Translations under genes and position numbers: made by a program
Shown here: in pieces, positions 36,641-43,228 of the stretch
Layout of the letters: each line of letters begins with the position of its first letter
How positions within the stretch are numbered: the stretch's first letter is position 1
The notes under the pieces: model-generated
Databases searched by the model: none
Told to the model about the DNA's origin: nothing
Seen by the model: only the letters and a program-made list of their open reading frames with translations
NCBI GenBank assembly: GCA_004563275.1
Contig: SFSZ01000011.1
Coordinates: 1-64,000 of the forward strand
Direction of reading: 5' to 3'
Length of the DNA stretch: 64,000 bases
From: a bacterium
GTDB taxonomy: Bacteria; Bacillota_I; Bacilli_A; RF39; UBA660

Positions 36641-36830
36641 AATTTTCAGTTTCTTCTTCAATTGAGATTGCTCCAACTGGACAACAATCACGTGCTTCTT
36701 TAGCTTGGTCGGTTACTTCTTCATTAATTACTTTAGCAGTAGCGCCATCAAAAGTGAAGTTATCACTAGCAATACTACAACAAGCACCACAACCAATGCA
36801 CATATCTTTATTTAATTTTACTTTTTCCAC
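36639..36830 (-). CDS. Single-cluster ferredoxin
   Basis: 63 aa from GTG at 36830, with GGAGG seven bases upstream; a longer in-frame reading has no ribosome site. It has the one-cluster [4Fe-4S] pattern CIGCGACC near the start and DCCPVGAI near the end, with an acidic surface and an EETEN tail. It is an electron carrier of the Bacillus/Thermotoga Fer type, used with reductases in the cytoplasm. It is convergent with trmL and shares its terminator. Confidence 0.92.
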   Translation of the reverse strand: MEKVKLNKDMCIGCGACCSIASDNFTFDGATAKVINEEVTDQAKEARDCCPVGAISIEEETEN

Positions 36831-36936
36831 TTTAGTTCCTCCATAAATATTATACAAATTTTTTATGAGTTTTAGCAAGGTTGTATTTCAATATTTGACA
36901 AATTATGATATGATATAAAAAGAATAGGTGATTATT

Positions 36937-37698
36937 ATGAATTCTCGAATGGATAAATATGAATTAGATACACCAGTATTAAAAAGTAGAACAGATCGTA
37001 ATAAAGAATTATATCGTTCTTATGAAGCATTAAATTATGATAAGTTTGATGTTAATAATAATGTTGAAATATTAAAGAGTAATGCTAGAAATATTGATGT
37101 AGATCAAATTAGAGATATGTTAGATAAAAAATATAGAGATAATTTACCTAAGAGAAAATCTATATCTATTGATAATTATGAAGAACCAGTTAGAAAAGAT
37201 GAAGAAGATACTAAAGAATATGATATTAATAGTATTTTAGATAAAGCTAAAAGTGATAAATCAGTAGATTATGAATTAGATAGATTAAATAGATCTTATA
37301 ATGCTTCTAAGCTAGTTGATGAAGTAAATAAAAAGTATGGACAAAGAGAAGAAACTCCAGCAGAAAAAGAATTAGTTAATTTAATAAATACAATTACAGA
37401 ATTAGAACTTAGAAATAGACAAAAAGATGCTGAATTATTAGATTTAGCAGATGATGATGCAAAAGAAGAAGATAATAGTAAGACAGCAGCTACTTCAATA
37501 ATTCCAGATACTGAAGAAACTTTCTATACAGGACAGTTAGCTGTTAAAGAAGATGATTTTGAAGATTTTAAAGATATGCAAGATGATATAAAATCTAATT
37601 CAATTTTAATTAAAATATTAGTATTTATTTTTATTATTATAACTATTGCAATAGGAGTAGTACTTGCAAATAAATATTTAGAACTAGGATTATTTTAA
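36937..37698 (+). CDS. Acidic cytoplasmic protein with C-terminal membrane anchor
   Basis: 253 aa from ATG 36937, with AGGTG upstream. The first 225 residues are charged, mostly helical and partly disordered (many Asp, Glu, Lys, Asn; a run near 170-180 rich in Asp and Glu). A single membrane helix (about 226-247) sits near the C-terminus, so the bulk should be cytoplasmic and tail-anchored. No recognised domain. It is directly upstream of the yunB homologue, at the edge of a sporulation-linked block. TTGACA lies at 36895-36900, but no -10 with normal spacing is seen. Confidence 0.55.
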   Translation: MNSRMDKYELDTPVLKSRTDRNKELYRSYEALNYDKFDVNNNVEILKSNARNIDVDQIRDMLDKKYRDNLPKRKSISIDNYEEPVRKDEEDTKEYDINSILDKAKSDKSVDYELDRLNRSYNASKLVDEVNKKYGQREETPAEKELVNLINTITELELRNRQKDAELLDLADDDAKEEDNSKTAATSIIPDTEETFYTGQLAVKEDDFEDFKDMQDDIKSNSILIKILVFIFIIITIAIGVVLANKYLELGLF

Positions 37699-37715
37699 TA
37701 TAGTTCTTTTTTTTT
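37680..37715 (+). terminator. Terminator before yunB
   Basis: AGAACTA (37680-37686) pairs with TAGTTCT (37701-37707), long loop, then a T run. The candidate SigE -35 of yunB overlaps its right arm. Confidence 0.6.
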
Positions 37716-37723
37716 CATATTAT
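37696..37723 (+). promoter_or_regulatory. Candidate SigE promoter, leaderless yunB
   Basis: TAATATA (37696-37702) fits the SigE -35 kmATATT at six of seven positions and CATATTAT (37716-37723) fits the -10, with a 13-base spacer, one shorter than usual. The ATG is 13 bases after the C of CATAT and no ribosome site precedes it. Confidence 0.4.
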
Positions 37724-37728
37724 TTAAT

Positions 37729-38430
37729 ATGAGAATGGTTAAGTTTAAAAAGAATCATAGTAATTTAGGATTAATTTTTATTTTATTTATTGTTATGATG
37801 ACTTCTTTATTATTAAATACGGTTGGTAAAAGGGTATCTAATCAGATGATAGATATTAGTAAGATTATTATTAAAGATGTGATTATTAATACGGTTAATG
37901 CTAATATTAAGGATGATACTTTAAAGAAATATAATATTAATGATTTAATTAAGATTAATTATAGGGATAAGAAGGTTAGTGATGTTGATTATAATTTAGA
38001 GAATACTTATGATTTTTTAATTGATATTAAATCTTCGGTTATGGAAATGATTCCTAAATATGATTTTAGTGGTTATAGTTATGATGTTAAGGTATTTGAT
38101 AATTTTATGATTTTAGAGATGCCTTTTTATAATTATAGTGGTAATTTATTACTTGCTAATTTAGGACCTAAAATCAGTGCTAAAATCAATTATATTAGGT
38201 ATGTTAATGGTAGTGTTAAGACTAAAATTAAAACTTATGGAATTAATTCTTTACAAGTAGAATTATATTTAAATATTGAGATATTTAGTGATATTGTTGT
38301 TCCTTTTATTAATAAAGAAAATATAACTAGTATGGATATTTTAATATCGTCTAAAATAATACAAGGGGAGATACCTTCTATATATAATGGATTATATGAA
38401 TCTGAAAGTAAGATAGTTAAAACTAATTAA
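37729..38430 (+). CDS. yunB: Sporulation protein YunB
   Basis: 233 aa. An N-terminal membrane helix (about 13-32) is followed by an outer domain with the YunB pattern: LLNTVGKRVSNQMID, MPFYNYSGNLLLANLGPKIS, KTKIKTYGINSLQVELYLNI and the ending IIQGEIPSIYNG. In Bacillus yunB is a SigE-regulated mother-cell gene of unknown biochemical role needed for efficient sporulation. Two in-frame ATGs (37729, 37735) lie at the start and neither has a ribosome site, which fits the leaderless promoter arrangement. Neighbours include yutD-, yutH- and yutI-like genes. Confidence 0.85.
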   Translation: MRMVKFKKNHSNLGLIFILFIVMMTSLLLNTVGKRVSNQMIDISKIIIKDVIINTVNANIKDDTLKKYNINDLIKINYRDKKVSDVDYNLENTYDFLIDIKSSVMEMIPKYDFSGYSYDVKVFDNFMILEMPFYNYSGNLLLANLGPKISAKINYIRYVNGSVKTKIKTYGINSLQVELYLNIEIFSDIVVPFINKENITSMDILISSKIIQGEIPSIYNGLYESESKIVKTN

Positions 38431-38488
38431 TTTATTATTTTATTTAATATCTATTTGTGGTATATTAATAATAGAAAGGTAGATGTTA

Positions 38489-39289
38489 ATGAATAATATT
38501 TTTATTAATGAATTTATTAATAATGGTATAAATGCTTATTTATTAAAAAAACAAGATAAAGATTATTCTTTAGCTCATATTTTTGAACTTAAAGTTATTG
38601 AAGTATTAGTAAGAATATATGGTGAAATTAACATCATTAATCCTTATAGAACTGGTAGTGAAAAGAGTTTAAGAGATAACTTTAAAATATATGGTTTAAC
38701 TAATGAAGAATATTATAGATTTATAGGTTATTTAAATGATTATAATGATTGGTTAAATAGTATGAGTAGAGAAAAGAATGATACTATTAAAGAGATTGAA
38801 CTTCTTTTAATTAGAATGATTCTTTTAAAGAATATTAATGTTAAAGCTACTAGTGATGATATAGAAGTTTATGATGATTTATTTTTTGCTAAAGATCGAA
38901 AGATAGCACAAATAAATGAGATGGCTTCTACTAATCCTTATTATGTTCAAAAGTATTATTTAAGAAAGAAAAAGATATACTTTGAAGATAGTGATTTACA
39001 TTTTGAAGAAATTGAACCTGACTTGTTATCGAAGACTATGTATCAAAGACACGGTTTATCTATAAATGAAGTTGTTCAATTATCTAATTTAAAAATAAAT
39101 GAAATTAATAACATTATTACTAGTGAAGAAGAGGATTTGAATAAGAGTAAACTTAAGGTTAAACCAATTGGATTAAATGTGGTTTTAACTTCAGGAAGTG
39201 GTTTTGTTGATACTTTAGTTTTACTTAGTATAATGGTTACAGAAATTATGGTTGGTTTTGTAATTGCCATGATTGCAGGGAGGTTATAG
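38489..39289 (+). CDS. Hypothetical protein with C-terminal membrane helix
   Basis: 266 aa from ATG 38489, nine bases after AAAGG; ATG 38483 is too close to that site. The protein is helical and charged for about 225 residues, with no recognised domain, then has a hydrophobic segment (about 238-262, including TLVLLSIMVTEIMVGFVIAM) at the end, so it is probably tail-anchored with a cytoplasmic body. A short HGLSINEVVQLSNLKINEIN stretch looks like a helix-turn-helix-like or docking region. Located between yunB and yutD homologues, it may belong to the same sporulation-linked group. Confidence 0.55.
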   Translation: MNNIFINEFINNGINAYLLKKQDKDYSLAHIFELKVIEVLVRIYGEINIINPYRTGSEKSLRDNFKIYGLTNEEYYRFIGYLNDYNDWLNSMSREKNDTIKEIELLLIRMILLKNINVKATSDDIEVYDDLFFAKDRKIAQINEMASTNPYYVQKYYLRKKKIYFEDSDLHFEEIEPDLLSKTMYQRHGLSINEVVQLSNLKINEINNIITSEEEDLNKSKLKVKPIGLNVVLTSGSGFVDTLVLLSIMVTEIMVGFVIAMIAGRL

Positions 39290-39291
39290 GT

Positions 39292-39570
39292 ATGAAAAGT
39301 GTTACTATTAATGAGCACACTTATGAGTTATTAAAGGATTACAGAGAAGGTTTTGAATTACCAGAAGTTGAAAGTAAACTAACTGATTATTTTGAAGATT
39401 ATGATTATATTGTTGGTGATTGGGCTTATGGTAAGTTAAGACTTAAGGGTTTTTATGATTCTAAAAATAAAAAGGTTAATAATATAAATAATTATAATAA
39501 TGTTGATAGTTATATTAAAGATTTTTGTGCAAGTGATTGCAAACATTTTATTATTAAAAAAATTAATTGA
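39292..39570 (+). CDS. yutD: YutD family protein
   Basis: 92 aa. It matches the YutD/DUF1027 family: YELLKDYREGFELPEVESKL and then DYFEDYDYIVGDWAYGKLRL, followed by KGFYDSKNKK and a C-terminal DCKHFIIKK. The family is small, cytoplasmic, found across Bacilli and of unknown function; in Bacillus it lies near yunB. The start is two bases after the previous gene with GGAGG in its end, so they are translationally coupled. Length is typical. Confidence 0.85.
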   Translation: MKSVTINEHTYELLKDYREGFELPEVESKLTDYFEDYDYIVGDWAYGKLRLKGFYDSKNKKVNNINNYNNVDSYIKDFCASDCKHFIIKKIN

Positions 39571-39619
39571 AGTTAATTGATTTTTGTGTTAATATTTTAT
39601 TAGAATAGTGAGGTATTGG

Positions 39620-39904
39620 ATGGATACTAAAGTTAAATTACAAAGAGTAAATGGTGAAATTATTGAAGCAGACATTATCAGTTATTTTGAATTACAAAAT
39701 ACTGGTAAAAGATATGTATTTTATACACTTAATGAAATTGTAGAAAATGATTTAGTTAAGATGTATGTATCAGAAGTAGGGGATGCTAATATGTTAGCTC
39801 AAACTATGACTGATGAAGATTGGACTACATTAAAGTCAATTATGAAATCTATATTGACTGGCCATGAAAATCCAAATGTTAAATATTTAAAGTGGGAGGC
39901 ATAA
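39620..39904 (+). CDS. DUF1292-like small protein
   Basis: 94 aa from ATG 39620, six bases after GTGAGG. A small beta-rich domain (VKLQRVNGEIIEADIISYFE, then KRYVFYTLNEIVENDLVKMY) is reminiscent of DUF1292/YrzB proteins, which are also small and beta-rich, but the match is by pattern only. The C-terminal half (TMTDEDWTTLKSIMKSIL) is a helix pair. It is cytoplasmic and coupled (two bases) to the next gene. Its place in a sporulation-linked block may be meaningful. Confidence 0.5.
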   Translation: MDTKVKLQRVNGEIIEADIISYFELQNTGKRYVFYTLNEIVENDLVKMYVSEVGDANMLAQTMTDEDWTTLKSIMKSILTGHENPNVKYLKWEA

Positions 39905-39906
39905 AA

Positions 39907-40533
39907 ATGAATATACAAGGTACATCTAAGGTTATTGCAATAACTAAAGATCAAGCACAAAAAATGAAGAGTGCTTATACTAATCAAATAGATGCAATGA
40001 GTTTACCAACTGAGCCTATTGCACCTGTAACTGTTGCTCCTACTGTTGAACCTTTAACTATGGAAGCTCCAGCTATGAGTGGTGTAACTAATGCAGATAT
40101 AATAGGTCAAACTCCTAGTGCTCCAGTTGCTCCTGAAACTCAACCTTTAACTACACCAGAAGCACCTACTGTTAGTCAAGATACTACTCAATCTTTAGCA
40201 GGTTATCCGGATACATCAGCTATGAGTGTTGATGAATTAAAAGATGAAATGGCTAAAATTGAACAAGAGATGGCTACTAAAAATATTAAAATAATGGATT
40301 TCTTAGATGAAATAAATGCAGATTTTCTTTATCATCAACAATTAGTTGCGGAGTTAGATAAGAAAATGGGTTTAACTAAAGCACCTAATGAGACATCACC
40401 TATTGTTCAAAATGTAGCACCAGCTGCAACTGCTACTCCGGTAGTTCAAGAAACATCACAAGAAATTAGTCCTTTTTCACCAGGAACAACAGGAAATATG
40501 TTTGATGTTCCAACATCAGGAATGATTTTATAA
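39907..40533 (+). CDS. Low-complexity Pro/Thr/Ala-rich protein
   Basis: 208 aa from ATG 39907 (GGGAGG upstream). No signal peptide and no membrane helix. It has a short N-terminal helix (SKVIAITKDQAQKMKSAYTN), a Pro/Thr/Ala/Glu-rich disordered middle (about 30-105), a coiled-coil-like helix (SVDELKDEMAKIEQEMATKN, then a DEINADFLYHQQ stretch, about 107-160) and another disordered tail. I do not recognise it. The composition is that of a scaffold or surface-associated protein, for example in the spore coat. A terminator follows its stop. Confidence 0.5.
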   Translation: MNIQGTSKVIAITKDQAQKMKSAYTNQIDAMSLPTEPIAPVTVAPTVEPLTMEAPAMSGVTNADIIGQTPSAPVAPETQPLTTPEAPTVSQDTTQSLAGYPDTSAMSVDELKDEMAKIEQEMATKNIKIMDFLDEINADFLYHQQLVAELDKKMGLTKAPNETSPIVQNVAPAATATPVVQETSQEISPFSPGTTGNMFDVPTSGMIL

Positions 40534-40558
40534 AATCAGTATATTACTGATTTTTTTT
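40532..40558 (+). terminator. Intrinsic terminator before the yutH-like gene
   Basis: AAAATCAGTA (40532-40541) with TACTGATTTT (40545-40554), 3-base loop, then T. The candidate SigE -35 of the next gene lies inside it. Confidence 0.8.
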
Positions 40559-40566
40559 CATATATA
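40539..40566 (+). promoter_or_regulatory. Candidate SigE promoter, leaderless yutH-like gene
   Basis: GTATATT (40539-40545) matches the SigE -35 at six of seven positions; CATATATA (40559-40566) is the -10-like element; 13-base spacer. The ATG is again exactly 13 bases after the C of CATAT, with no ribosome site, as in yunB. Confidence 0.4.
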
Positions 40567-40571
40567 ATAAT

Positions 40572-41456
40572 ATGGAAAATATTTTAAATTATTATTACAA
40601 TTTAATTATAAAGAAGATGGATGAGGTGGATGATAGCTACTATATTTATACTGATGATGGTTTATATATTTTAAATAAATTAATTATAGAGGTTAGTGAA
40701 TTAGAAAGAATAATTAATTATTTAAATAATACAAAAGAACCATATCATTTGTTAGTACTAAACAAAGATAAAGAATTATTTACTTTAATTGAAGAAGAAA
40801 AATATGTTTTATTTAAAGTTAGATGTGATTTAAATAAAGAGATAAATCCATTATTATTTTCATCTTATATTCTTAATGGTGATTATAATTGGAGTGATGT
40901 ATGGTCTAAGAGAATTGATTATTATGAAACTCAATTAAATGAAGTAGTTAATGATGTTAATGTGTTTTATGCAATGAATTATTATATTGGATTAACTGAA
41001 AATGCGATTAGTTATTATAATAATCTTATTGATATGTATGGAAGTGGCGAACTTATTTATGCGATTAGTCATCGAAGGATTACTTCACCAATTAAGGCAA
41101 TAAGTTATTATAATCCAGCTAATATGATTATTGATTTAAATGTTAGGGATATTGCTGAATATATTAAAATGAGTTTTTTTGAGGATATTTTGACTGATTC
41201 AGAAATTTTAACAATTGTAAATAATTTAAATTTTAATAATATAATGGCTAATATGTTTTTAGTAAGACTTATATATCCTTCTTATTTCTTTAATCTATAT
41301 GATCAGTATATTGAGAGTAGGGAAGTAAATAAAAAGATGTTTTTATACATGAAAAAAAGCCATGAATATGAATCTTTAATTACAAAGATATATTCAAGGC
41401 TTTCAATAAAGAACGATATTAAATCTTATATGTGGATTTTTAAAGTTCAACGTTAA
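40572..41456 (+). CDS. YutH/CotS-like spore coat-associated kinase-fold protein
   Basis: 294 aa. The C-terminal two-thirds follow the YutH spore coat family of degenerate kinase-like proteins: WSKRIDYYETQL, NYYIGLTENAISYY, AISHRRI (the usual CHRR-type site), NPANMIIDLNVRDIAEYIKM (the D-x-x-R-D-L-A-E type motif) and MFLVRLIYPSYFF. The N-terminal lobe is poorly conserved and no typical kinase glycine loop is seen. In Bacillus yutH is a mother-cell coat gene close to yunB, yutD and yutI, the same set as here. It overlaps the yutI-like gene at its 3' end by 17 bases (convergent). No ribosome site. Confidence 0.75.
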   Translation: MENILNYYYNLIIKKMDEVDDSYYIYTDDGLYILNKLIIEVSELERIINYLNNTKEPYHLLVLNKDKELFTLIEEEKYVLFKVRCDLNKEINPLLFSSYILNGDYNWSDVWSKRIDYYETQLNEVVNDVNVFYAMNYYIGLTENAISYYNNLIDMYGSGELIYAISHRRITSPIKAISYYNPANMIIDLNVRDIAEYIKMSFFEDILTDSEILTIVNNLNFNNIMANMFLVRLIYPSYFFNLYDQYIESREVNKKMFLYMKKSHEYESLITKIYSRLSIKNDIKSYMWIFKVQR

Positions 41457-41664
41457 TTACTTCTTTAACTTCGGGAACTTCTTCTTGAATTGATCTTAAA
41501 ACCAAATCATCAATAGTATCATTTTTATACATACAATAACCACAGGCTCCAGTTAATTTTACATATACTATTCCGTCTTCATATTTAATAAATTCAATAT
41601 TTCCTCCATCACTATTAAGATAAGGATTAATTTGATTTATAACTTCTAATATTTTTTCTTCCAT
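41440..41664 (-). CDS. NifU-like iron-sulfur scaffold protein, YutI-type
   Basis: 74 aa from ATG at 41664, with GAGGTG upstream; the longer in-frame GTG is part of that site. It is the NifU C-terminal domain type: NPYLNSDGGNIEFIKYEDG, then LTGACGYCMYKNDTI with the CxxC that binds an Fe-S cluster, and a C-terminal VPEVKEVINV strand. It would carry or transfer iron-sulfur clusters in the cytoplasm. A Bacillus relative, yutI, is near yutH and yutD. The ATTATA at 41681-41686 is its probable -10 on the minus strand. Confidence 0.92.
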   Translation of the reverse strand: MEEKILEVINQINPYLNSDGGNIEFIKYEDGIVYVKLTGACGYCMYKNDTIDDLVLRSIQEEVPEVKEVINVEL

Positions 41665-41680
41665 TTTGGTCACCTCTTAA

Positions 41681-41721
41681 ATTATAACATATTTGGTTAT
41701 TTATGAAAATAATGTTATAAT
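41681..41721. promoter_or_regulatory. Divergent promoter region (nifU-like / S1 protein)
   Basis: TATAAT on the minus strand at 41681-41686 and on the plus strand at 41716-41721; a weak -35 (TTGGTT, 41693-41698, spacer 17) serves the plus strand. Confidence 0.45.
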
Positions 41722-41740
41722 CTTTAAAGAGGTGAGGAGA

Positions 41741-42097
41741 ATGGATTTTAATTTAGGTGACATTATTGAAGTAACTGTTACTGGGATTGAGAATTATGGT
41801 ATATTTGTAAGTGTTAATGATGAATATACTGGTTTAATCCATATATCTGAAATTGATAATAATTTTGTTAAAGATATTAATGATTATGTAAAAATAGGGG
41901 AAAAGATTTATGCCAATATAATTGGAATAGATCATGATAATAAGCATTTAAATTTATCTATTAAGAATATGAATTATAATGATAATGAAAATGGAACTAG
42001 AAATATTAAAGAAAGTATTAGTGGTTTTCTTCCTTTACATAATAAATTAGATGAATGGATTAAAGAGTCTTATGATAAACTAAAAAAAGAGCAATAA
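41741..42097 (+). CDS. S1-domain RNA-binding protein, YugI/CvfD-type
   Basis: 118 aa from ATG 41741, with AGGTGAGGAG upstream. Residues about 3-75 are one S1 domain: GDIIEVTVTGIENYGIFVSV, YTGLIHISEID, then VKIGEKIYANIIGID and HLNLSIKNMNY. The rest is a charged tail (HNKLDEWIKESYDKLKKEQ). This is the YugI/general stress protein 13 and CvfD type, single S1 proteins that bind RNA and ribosomes. Its divergent partner is the NifU-like gene. A strong terminator follows and also ends the leftward tRNA array. Confidence 0.9.
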   Translation: MDFNLGDIIEVTVTGIENYGIFVSVNDEYTGLIHISEIDNNFVKDINDYVKIGEKIYANIIGIDHDNKHLNLSIKNMNYNDNENGTRNIKESISGFLPLHNKLDEWIKESYDKLKKEQ

Positions 42098-42116
42098 CTG
42101 CTCTTTATTTTTTTAA
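42086..42116. terminator. Bidirectional terminator, S1 gene and leftward tRNA array
   Basis: AAAGAGCA (42086-42093) pairs with TGCTCTTT (42099-42106), loop ATAAC, with A and T runs on both sides; it closes the array below tRNA-Lys. Confidence 0.8.
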
Positions 42117-42118
42117 AA

Positions 42119-42194
42119 TGGTGTCCTGTTGGAGATTCGAACTCCAGACCCTTTGATTAAAAGTCAAATGCTCTACCGACTGAGCTAACAGGAC
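42119..42194 (-). tRNA. tRNA-Lys(TTT)
   Basis: Full cloverleaf with 7-bp acceptor GTCCTGT/ACAGGAC, anticodon TTT, standard T-loop TTCGAAT and encoded CCA (42119-42121). It is last in a leftward array of five. Confidence 0.97.
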
Positions 42195-42207
42195 AAAAAT
42201 AAAAAAT

Positions 42208-42283
42208 TGGCTGCCCCGGGGGGATTCGAACCACCGAAATGTCAGAGTCAAAGTCTGATGCCTTACCACTTGGCTACGTCGCT
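42208..42283 (-). tRNA. tRNA-Gln(TTG), degenerate
   Basis: Anticodon arm (TCAGA-CTTTGAC-TCTGA), D arm, T-loop TTCGAAT and encoded CCA are good, but the acceptor stem has three mismatches (AGCGACG against CGGGGCA), the variable loop is six bases and the T stem has a U51-C63 mismatch. It may be a pseudo-tRNA. Confidence 0.7.
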
Positions 42284-42301
42284 ATCCCTCCACAATTTAA
42301 A

Positions 42302-42377
42302 TGGTGCCGACAGAGGGAGTCGAACCCCCAACCTACTGATTACAAGTCAGTTGCGCTGCCAGTTACGCTATGTCGGC
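42302..42377 (-). tRNA. tRNA-Thr(TGT)
   Basis: Acceptor GCCGACA/TGTCGGC, anticodon TGT, T-loop TTCGACT and encoded CCA. Confidence 0.96.
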
Positions 42378-42382
42378 AAATA

Positions 42383-42459
42383 TGGTGGGCGATGTAGGAC
42401 TCGAACCTACGACCCCCTGCTTGTAAGGCAGGTGCTCTAACCAACTGAGCTAATCGCCC
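42383..42459 (-). tRNA. tRNA-Val(TAC)
   Basis: Acceptor GGGCGAT/ATCGCCC, anticodon TAC, D arm with GTTGG, T-loop TTCGAGT and encoded CCA. Confidence 0.97.
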
Positions 42460-42484
42460 ACATATAAATGTGAAAAAATAAGTT

Positions 42485-42573
42485 TGGTGCCCGAGGCCGG
42501 ACTTGAACCGGCACGAGTTATTATGCTCGCAGGATTTTAAGTCCTGTGCGTCTACCTATTCCGCCACTCGGGC
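42485..42573 (-). tRNA. tRNA-Leu(TAA)
   Basis: Class II tRNA of 89 bases with long variable arm, acceptor GCCCGAG/CTCGGGC, anticodon TAA, T-loop TTCAAGT and encoded CCA. It is the first gene of the leftward array. Confidence 0.97.
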
Positions 42574-42583
42574 GGGCACATTT

Positions 42584-42601
42584 GTCTTAATTAATTAAGA
42601 C
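42584..42601. repeat. 18-bp perfect palindrome at the start of the leftward tRNA transcript
   Basis: GTCTTAATT followed by AATTAAGAC, ten bases before tRNA-Leu on the minus strand and just downstream of the promoter, so it would form the 5' end of the precursor. Confidence 0.6.
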
Positions 42602-42607
42602 TACTTG

Positions 42608-42636
42608 AGTATATCAATTTTTTCCTGGATTGGCAA
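42608..42636 (-). promoter_or_regulatory. SigA promoter of the leftward tRNA array
   Basis: On the minus strand TTGCCA (42631-42636) and TATACT (42608-42613), 17-base spacer, about 35 bases ahead of tRNA-Leu. Confidence 0.65.
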
Positions 42637-42694
42637 GGGTTTTTTAACATTTTTATTATTTTTTGTTATTTTTCTAGAAAAAGCTTACTTTTTG

Positions 42695-42724
42695 TTGACT
42701 AATTTTTTATTTATGTGTTATAAT
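42695..42724 (+). promoter_or_regulatory. SigA promoter of the rightward tRNA array
   Basis: TTGACT (42695-42700) and TATAAT (42719-42724), 18-base spacer, with a TG just before the -10; tRNA-Ser begins 24 bases after. Confidence 0.75.
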
Positions 42725-42747
42725 CAATTTGTTCCTATGAAGGAAAC

Positions 42748-42838
42748 GGAGAAATACCCAAGTCTGGTTGAAGGGACTGGTCTTGAAAACCAGGAGGTCG
42801 GCAACGGCGCAGGGGTTCGAATCCCTTTTTCTCCGCCA
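42748..42838 (+). tRNA. tRNA-Ser(TGA)
   Basis: Class II tRNA of 91 bases with long variable arm, acceptor GGAGAAA/TTTCTCC, anticodon TGA, T-loop TTCGAAT and encoded CCA. Confidence 0.97.
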
Positions 42839-42845
42839 TAGATAT

Positions 42846-42922
42846 CGCGGGATAGAGCAGTCTGGTAGCTCGTAAGGCTCATAACCTTGAGGTCGTTGGT
42901 TCAAATCCAGCTCCCGCAACCA
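42846..42922 (+). tRNA. Initiator tRNA-fMet(CAT)
   Basis: C1-A72 mismatch (CGCGGGA/TCCCGCA), A11-U24 in the D stem and anticodon CAT mark the initiator. The three base pairs above the loop are AU-GC-GC (AGG/CCT) instead of the usual three G-C pairs. Confidence 0.96.
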
Positions 42923-42927
42923 ATTTT

Positions 42928-43004
42928 GGTTCGTTAGTCTAGAGGCCTATGACGTCTGCCTGTCACGCAGAAGATCACGGGTTCGAATCCCGTACGAACC
43001 GCCA
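42928..43004 (+). tRNA. tRNA-Asp(GTC)
   Basis: Acceptor GGTTCGT/ACGAACC, anticodon GTC, T stem ACGGG/CCCGT, T-loop TTCGAAT and encoded CCA. Confidence 0.97.
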
Positions 43005-43008
43005 TTTT

Positions 43009-43084
<76 letters not shown>

Positions 43085-43120
43085 TGATGAAATGAACTCG
43101 CTAGTTCGAGTAAAAGAATT

Positions 43121-43148
43121 AAACGACTTGTTAAAGAGTCGTTTTTTT
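43121..43148 (+). terminator. Terminator of the rightward tRNA array
   Basis: AAACGACT (43121-43128) pairs with AGTCGTTT (43137-43144), then a T run. Confidence 0.85.
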
Positions 43149-43228
43149 GTATATTAAATGACAACTTAACTATAAGTGATTTTATTATTAAATAATTATG
43201 ATATTATTATGATAATAAAGGAGTTTAT

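Noticed and set aside
42207..42440. Open frames across the tRNA arrays (for example 42207-42440 and 42605-42919)
   Set aside because: They translate through tRNA genes on either strand and have no ribosome site or protein-like composition.
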